DNA from: Saccoglossus kowalevskii
Taxonomy: Eukaryota > Hemichordata > Enteropneusta > Harrimaniidae
Direction: 5' to 3'
Assembly: GCF_000003605.2 (NCBI RefSeq)
Contig: NW_003148769.1
Location: 490,256 to 554,255 of the forward strand
Length of the DNA stretch: 64,000 bases
The translations under genes were made by a program, and so were the position numbers. Positions 58,061 through 64,000 of the stretch are shown piece by piece. The notes beneath the pieces are model-generated. The model was given only the letters and a program-made list of their open reading frames with translations, was not told the DNA's origin and made no database searches. Positions within the stretch are counted from its first letter, which is position 1. Each line of letters begins with the position of its first letter.

Positions 58061-59510
58061 TGATTGTGAAATTTAGTGAAAATATATATTAACTTGGTGA
58101 ACTTGGTAGATTACCGCTAAGAATCCTTAGGTTGTCTCGAATTGTTATATATTGGTTATCTCGTCGCAGAAACCAGTTTTACAAAGAACAGAATTTACAT
58201 TTTTTAACACATCTATTCTAGACGGAGAGTATGTCAACTAGAGAATCGTTTCAATAACATATTTCAGTGCCAGCAAAATCCAAAATCATCAATGAACGGG
58301 TCACTGAAATGGCATTTGTTACTGGTTAACCAGTGGCCCCCTATCTAGTGATGAACATTAGTGTGTTACACATGCACAGTATGATTGACATAGAAGTATC
58401 CACAGTAAACCCAAAGCAGGAATTTGAAAAATAACGAAGAGACCAAATGCAATCTAGAACGTTTTAAGGAACGCTCACCATCGCTTCGTTTTATTCCAGC
58501 TTTAGGGGGCGAATTAACCTTACGTTTGTTGTCAAATAATGGCGTCATGTTTTCATTTGACGATCTAACCTAGCTTCCTCTGTCTGTTTCTCCACTTCGC
58601 TATCGTGAATTGACTACAACAAAATATTAATTGTGTTCACTATCACGTGAGCTGGAAATCCCAGTAATTTTATCAATGTTATTTATTGTGTTCACTTATC
58701 ACAACTACATTGTATTATGAACACAAGATATAAGCCATGGTCAAGTTGAAATTGTTTTTAGTTACACTTTTTACCAATTAGAAGGAATACCACTGATGTC
58801 ATTAAAAGTCTAACCTATAGAAATCTGCAGAAATTTAAAGATTAACGAAGAGACCTGAACGCCCTCTTGTTGTTATTTGTGAAGTGGATGAAGAGACCAA
58901 AGCCTTTTTATGTCCCGGGTTTAAAGAAATATCGAGCACTTTACGTGATTGCCAGTGGTGCAAAGCTTATGGCAGGAATGTGTACATTTATACGTCAAAC
59001 CGTTTAGAAGCTTGAGCTATAGGACACTCCTACAACTTCTCTCGGTAAATTTTAGAATGTATGTAAAAAATATGAATTGTGTGCACTATAACGTGGGAGC
59101 TGAAAATCCCAATAATTGTATCAGTATTACTAGTATTAATCGCAGCTACTTTACACTGTAAGCATAATCGTCAATCAATTCTTACCATACTTTTTCTTCC
59201 ATAGAATGTATAATAAACATTTATAATGAAACGTGATTACATTAAAGCGTTCAACAGTCCCTATGAACTTGAATAATAACGATTTAGACGGAACGCCCTC
59301 TAGTGGTTAATCTTTTAGAAGTAGCTCAATAGGTCAAACACCTCTTATATTTCGTTTTACCGCGGGTGTGAGGCCAAGTTGGGAATTTTACCTACTACGT
59401 CCACTTACGTCATAATTGGTTGTAATTTACCGAGTCATGATTTATTACGTATACAAGTGTATAACAACATTATATAAATAGAAATATCCCAAACTCAAAA
59501 TTATTAGTTT
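58061..59510. repeat. Family C modules
   Basis: ATTCTAGACGGAGAGTATG, CCTGAACGCCCTCTTG and GAGCTGAAAATCCCAATAATT recur elsewhere between 46 and 61 kb. Confidence 0.55.
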
Positions 59511-59516
59511 GCTTAA

Positions 59517-60435
59517 GGTAGAGATGCAGTTTACCTGACAGGTATTTTAGTTAGTTAATTAGGAAACCAAAATGACCTCCCTTGTCCACAAAACCATATA
59601 TTTTCGGAAAGCTTATTATATGAATTTTAGAATTCTGTTAATATTTTGTGATGGACACTGTAGTTTGAAATATGCACAAAAATGTGCTTTTTTGGTCAAA
59701 AGTGATTTAAAAAAAATAGCTTCTAAACCATGCTTCTGTTTCCTGTCAAAATTGGTTTATGGGTACATCTGTTTACTATGAAGAAAGCGCCGTCTTGAAA
59801 ACTGTCTACCAGTTGTCAATTTTGCAGGGCAGCAGCTCAAATTTCACTTCTTCACGTTTATGCATAAATTAACACCCAGGCTAGTTGTCTGTACGATTGT
59901 TGTAACACTGTTCAACCAAAAACAATGTCCCGACGGCATTTTGAAGATAAACACATTGTCTATCATTTGTGAAAATTTCAAAACAAAAGGTCGAAGCGTC
60001 TAGGAGCTATTTTTTTTTAAAGTTCTGGGATGTGCACTGAAAAGAAGCTGAGATAATTGCTAATTTGCATAACAATTCACTCAGTGAGAAGTTTGCTAAT
60101 GCTCATAATTAAAATGGCTGTAACAGTTCCAAATTTAAATGTATTATCGTTTGTTTTGTTAAAAGTTAAATACAGTGCATATTATGGAGATCCCTTCATT
60201 TCTTTTTTTACCATGTTTCTTTTTTATTATTTATGTACAGCCTTGCTCAATCTTGCTAAGCATTCAAAAGAGAGAATGTTTGCACCTGTTATCTATATTT
60301 TAAAATCGTTTTTTGAGTATGTTCCACTATTCACAATTCTACAAAATTTTAACAGTCTTTGGCCTAGACTGTTTGGATAATAAAAAGCAAAAAAAAAAAA
60401 TCACTCCCAAGTGCCCACGAACCTGCATCTCTACC
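59517..60435 (+). mobile_element. Non-autonomous DNA transposon, 13-bp TIR, TAA target duplication
   Basis: The termini are GGTAGAGATGCAG and CTGCATCTCTACC, flanked by TAA on both sides (59514-59516; 60436-60438). Removing the element plus one TAA restores a family C sequence that exists uninterrupted at about 49.67 and 51.27 kb (TTAGTTTGCTGAAGT...ATTATTGTGCTGGAG). A 3-bp TAA duplication and GG terminus fit PIF/Harbinger. It carries no transposase; frames at 59572 and 60057 are not recognised. Confidence 0.8.
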
Positions 60436-60438
60436 TAA

Positions 60439-61200
60439 AGTGGCATATTATTGTGCTGGAGTTGTTTTATATGAGCTCATAACAATCTTTTTGTGTGACC
60501 AGAAAGCCGCAAAACAGCGTAAGTATTCTCAACATCGTCTCTCAGCACAGAAACCAGTTTTACAAAGAACAGAATCAACATTAAATATAACACATCTATT
60601 CTAGACGGAAAGTATGCCAACTAGAAGATCATTTCAATAATATAATTTAGTGCCAGCCAGTCCCACAATCATCAATGAGCGGATCACTGAAATGAAATTT
60701 GTTACTGATTAACCAGTGATCCACTATCTCGCGACAAAGATTAACGTGTATGATTGACTTATAAGTATCCACAGTGAACCCAAAGCAGGAATTTGAAAAA
60801 TAACAAAGAGACTGAACGCCATCTAGAACGTTTTTAAAGACCATACGAAATCTCTTTGTTTTATCCCAGGTTCGGGGGGGGGACTGAGAAAATTAACCCT
60901 AAATTTAATTTAACATAATTCAGTGCCAGGCAGTCCCAAAATCACTAATGATTGGAATACTTAAATGCTATGTCTTTTTGATTTAGCCAGGTGGCCTCTA
61001 TATGGCAATGCACATTAGCGTGTTACACATGCGCAGTATGTTGCATTGTATTTTGACAAGATTGCAGAAGAAATTCACACCCCGAAATAAATGTCCTTCG
61101 ACAAATTTACTCTTTCGTCGGAATGAACTTACAAAAGGTATATAAGTATTTTTCCTGATGACTACTCTCGTATATTTTAACGCAACTTGCGTGTATCTGG
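60439..61200. repeat. Family C modules, right-hand edge
   Basis: Continues the 59.4-kb module beyond the insertion (GAGCTCATAACAATCTTTTTG), then a copy of the CAGTGAACCCAAAGCAGGAATTTG block. The family ends near 61 kb. Confidence 0.6.
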
Positions 61201-63550
61201 TCAACCCCTAAATCCCACATAAAGCTTTTGAAATTAAATCGAAACGACCACATACTATGTAATTAAAACACGTACCGAACGACTTTCTGCTTTGGCAGAA
61301 GTTACTGTGGTCAAATACGAGAACTTGTGGTAATATTGAACATTGGCATGCTAGATATGCGTTGTACGATTGCCATGTAGGTATTAATATATTATTTAGC
61401 AATATTTGTCATTAAAACTAAAGCCTGATAAACTAATTCCCTGGTGAACTATAATATTGCAGTGACGACATTTACGTTTTGAGTGTTTCCATGGACCATA
61501 AGGAAAACATATTTTCTCGTTTAAAACCTACTAAATTTGATGTTTAGGTCATGCAATGCCTGGTTAAGGACTTTCATGTGTTGTCATATTTGCCTGACCC
61601 ACCTTCAACAGCCTGATTGTGGAATCAATTTCTGTCACCAGGACAAAAGAATTTTTTGATTCTTGTATTACTCTTATTCTGCAATTCTCCTATACAAATA
61701 AACGATATTTGAACGATATTACCAAGATATAAAAAAGGCCAAGTCAAATTGGTTTTAGTAATGTCAGTGCTCAAAAATATTGATAACTTAAATTTAACAA
61801 AGTTTTTGATGTAGTATTCGTGGTGGAAGTAACAAAGGGCATCAATATAATGTAAACACATTTCAATGCTTGTTTAATCATGTAGTACACTTGCAAGTAT
61901 ACAAAACGTGTTCCAGCAAATCTGCCAATACAAAATGCTGACAATGTCACCGAATTGGTTTATTTCCTGTGAAATAGTTAAGTTTATAAGACATCGCTCA
62001 AATTAGAACAATATCGTCACTGCTTGCTTAGCGCCACCAAGTGGCCGTCTCTAGAAAAAAATGAGGCCTCGAAATCAGGAGACCTTTCAGGCAAGTATGA
62101 ACAATTTGAAATCACAATATTCAGCATTAATGTTACAACAATTTGACAAACCACTTGAAAACATTAGAGCAAATATGGTAATACCAAAGAGAACAAGTAT
62201 TTCTATTCATAAATATATGCTATTATATATCCTTAACATAATATGCATATTCGGGGATATTTTAATAGTCAACTCAGTATTAAATCGATTCTTAGAATAC
62301 GATTCTAACATACAATGCCTTGGTTTGTATTTATAACACGATATATTGTTGTGCATTCTAAGAATACATTTTACTAAAACATGTATTATGAAAGTAACGA
62401 TATGTCAAATTATGTATCTCCGATGTGTATTGTTATTGTTGAATAGAATTCCACATTGAAATACTTTCCATTTTTTTATATCGCATTTTAGTTTGTTTCC
62501 GGAAGCATGGAAGTACCCCTGAATATCAAGCGATTATTATGGTAACGTAATTCATTTATGTAAATATGGAAATAAAAAATGTATTTAATACAACTTTTTT
62601 TTTTTACATTTCACCCTTTGAAAAAAATATGGCAGACCTGAAAATATAAATATAAAAGAAATGTAGAGCGCTTTTGCAGCCCTACATAGCTCTTCGACAG
62701 CTTAACTGTACTCAGGCACATTATTATGGAAATATGGTCCGTACTATATATTCCGAGAACAAATAGTCGAATCAGTTTCCAAAATATATTTCTGCATGAA
62801 ATAACTTTTATGATGTTTAACGTGTTTGTATTGTGTATAGAGTGGATAAAGGGTGTACTTTTTTCTATTTTATTAATTCAGGACAACAAATCAGCAAATT
62901 TTATAACATAACCAAAAATATCTCAACTTATTCCCCTGAATATTGATTTTATTCTACATTCAAAATAATTTTCATTCGATACATCACACGATATATTATG
63001 AGTTGGCCTATTATTGTTCCTGAATATATCCTGAAATTTTATTTGTGTAAACTGTGTTAGCTTTCGGGACACATGACCACTCTCACCAGATGCGAAACAT
63101 TAGTAACATAGACAAAAATGCCAATACCATATCCATGGTTGATCTTGTGAATCATTATGAATTATTGTTATCATATGTTATGCCGAATTTATAGAATGAT
63201 TACCATACCAATGTTTTAGAAAACTGAATTTACATATATTGTATACTGTGGACGATTTCTGTATTGCATGGGCATGGTGGGAATGGTATGATCGTCTACC
63301 AGTATGCGCTTCTGATTCACATTTATTCGTGCACGTTAGTGTTTTATGTCTTGTGATCGAAATATGTGTAATTATTTAATTTTTTTGACTGATTGGAAAG
63401 ATTTAATAAGCCGACGTTAGCGTAGGTTAGTTTTAAAAAAAAGGTTTTGCCAAAAATTGCACGAATAATCCGCGTTGAGGTCAGGGGTCATCGAATGTTC
63501 TCTGATGGGATCACGTGACATAACGTGAACAAGGAAGAAACAAATGATGC
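61201..63550. other. AT-rich DNA, no gene recognised
   Basis: The longest frame (62061-62336, 91 codons) has no recognisable motif. No repeats from the left part of the window were noticed. Confidence 0.4.
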
Positions 63551-63551
63551 A

Positions 63552-63740
63552 TTAGAAGTAGACATCTGATTTTTGAGGCAGCGAAACCGTCCAGAATATG
63601 GCTATCAACACCCAAAATACATATTGAAAGTAGCGACTAGCTTTACTAAAGTGTACTAAGCTCTTTATAGATGGAATTTCATTGGGATGACCGAGATTTT
63701 GAAAGATGTAATTCACCGCTGATGAAAGCCTGGCCTGACA
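63552..63740 (-). CDS. Possible exon resembling the N-terminal transmembrane region of a DEG/ENaC-type channel
   Basis: The minus frame contains IPSIKSLVHFSKASRYFQYV followed by FWVLIAIFWTV. A short HGIxxI-like amphipathic stretch, a basic/aromatic turn and then a Trp-led hydrophobic helix is the layout before TM1 in DEG/ENaC channels. The hallmark His-Gly is absent, no strong donor follows, and the rest of a gene would lie outside the window. This is weak. Confidence 0.22.
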   Translation of the reverse strand, partial: CQARLSSAVNYIFQNLGHPNEIPSIKSLVHFSKASRYFQYVFWVLIAIFWTVSLPQKSDVYF

Positions 63741-64000
63741 AGACGCACCAAGCAAAAGACAAGGGCTTGAAATATATACGTTTCCTCTTGCCTGGATGGC
63801 TTTACATATTTTATGAACCAAGATTTGCAGGTATTTTAACATAATTACACAATAAGTCCATGTAATCAAGTCATATCGAAAAATATGATTTTCGCTTTAT
63901 TTACATGAAAGGCTTGTTCATGCAAATGAATTGATCAAAGTGAAACGATTACATCGGCATATGTTAAATTTCTGTACTACCTTTGTTACAATGAATCGTA

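Overview
The window is AT-rich nuclear DNA of an animal, most likely an invertebrate. It has spliced genes with metazoan-type splice sites, degenerate LINE and Ty3/gypsy retrotransposons, several non-autonomous DNA transposons and histone-derived pseudogene pieces. The species cannot be named from the sequence. Two runs of N (15547-16188 and 41314-41655) are assembly gaps.

The one convincing protein-coding gene is on the minus strand, about 39.05 kb down to 28.6 kb. Joining exons by splice sites and phase gives an uninterrupted 972-residue protein. It has a very short N-terminus, a Roc GTPase domain (P-loop GSYGAGKT, WDFAGQ, TKTD), a COR domain, and a C-terminal nucleoside phosphorylase/nucleosidase domain (PNP_UDP_1 type) with its Glu and Asp active-site positions kept. 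This is a ROCO protein with a nucleoside-cleaving enzyme in place of the usual kinase, LRR or death-domain partner. It resembles the sensor-plus-enzyme layout of innate immune STAND/NLR proteins. A TATA box, an initiator 30 bases downstream, a short untranslated first exon and two upstream ORFs can be placed.

The most unusual structure lies inside this gene. Between the N-terminal exons and the P-loop exon are 17 tandem units (34.8-37.25 kb), spaced almost exactly 138 bp apart (three spacings of 199-200). On the gene's strand each unit carries a CTAAC branch-point-like motif, a polypyrimidine tract, CAG, three variable bases, then GTAAGT. The three bases take eight forms in the 16 close copies and are phase-compatible 3-nt microexons. 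The array could be a combinatorial microexon cassette, or a set of decoy splice sites.

Region by region: 0-27 kb is a patchwork of diverged, directly repeated 0.8-1.5 kb modules. They carry a recurring TATAAAA-CACGTG motif and several H2A-derived pieces sharing the same aberrant changes; one H4-like reading frame is also present. 27-29 kb is the 3' flank. 29-39 kb is the ROCO-PNP gene. 39-44 kb holds a tRNA-like fragment, a (TTTA)n tract, a gap and a decayed Ty3/gypsy integrase. 44-61 kb is built of a second family of diverged repeats. Two well-delimited elements sit in it: a 2.14-kb foldback element with 0.8-kb arms rich in TGACGTCA, and a 0.92-kb element with GGTAGAGATGCAG terminal repeats whose insertion site can be checked against two empty paralogous sites. 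61-64 kb has no certain gene; a possible channel-like exon lies near the right edge.
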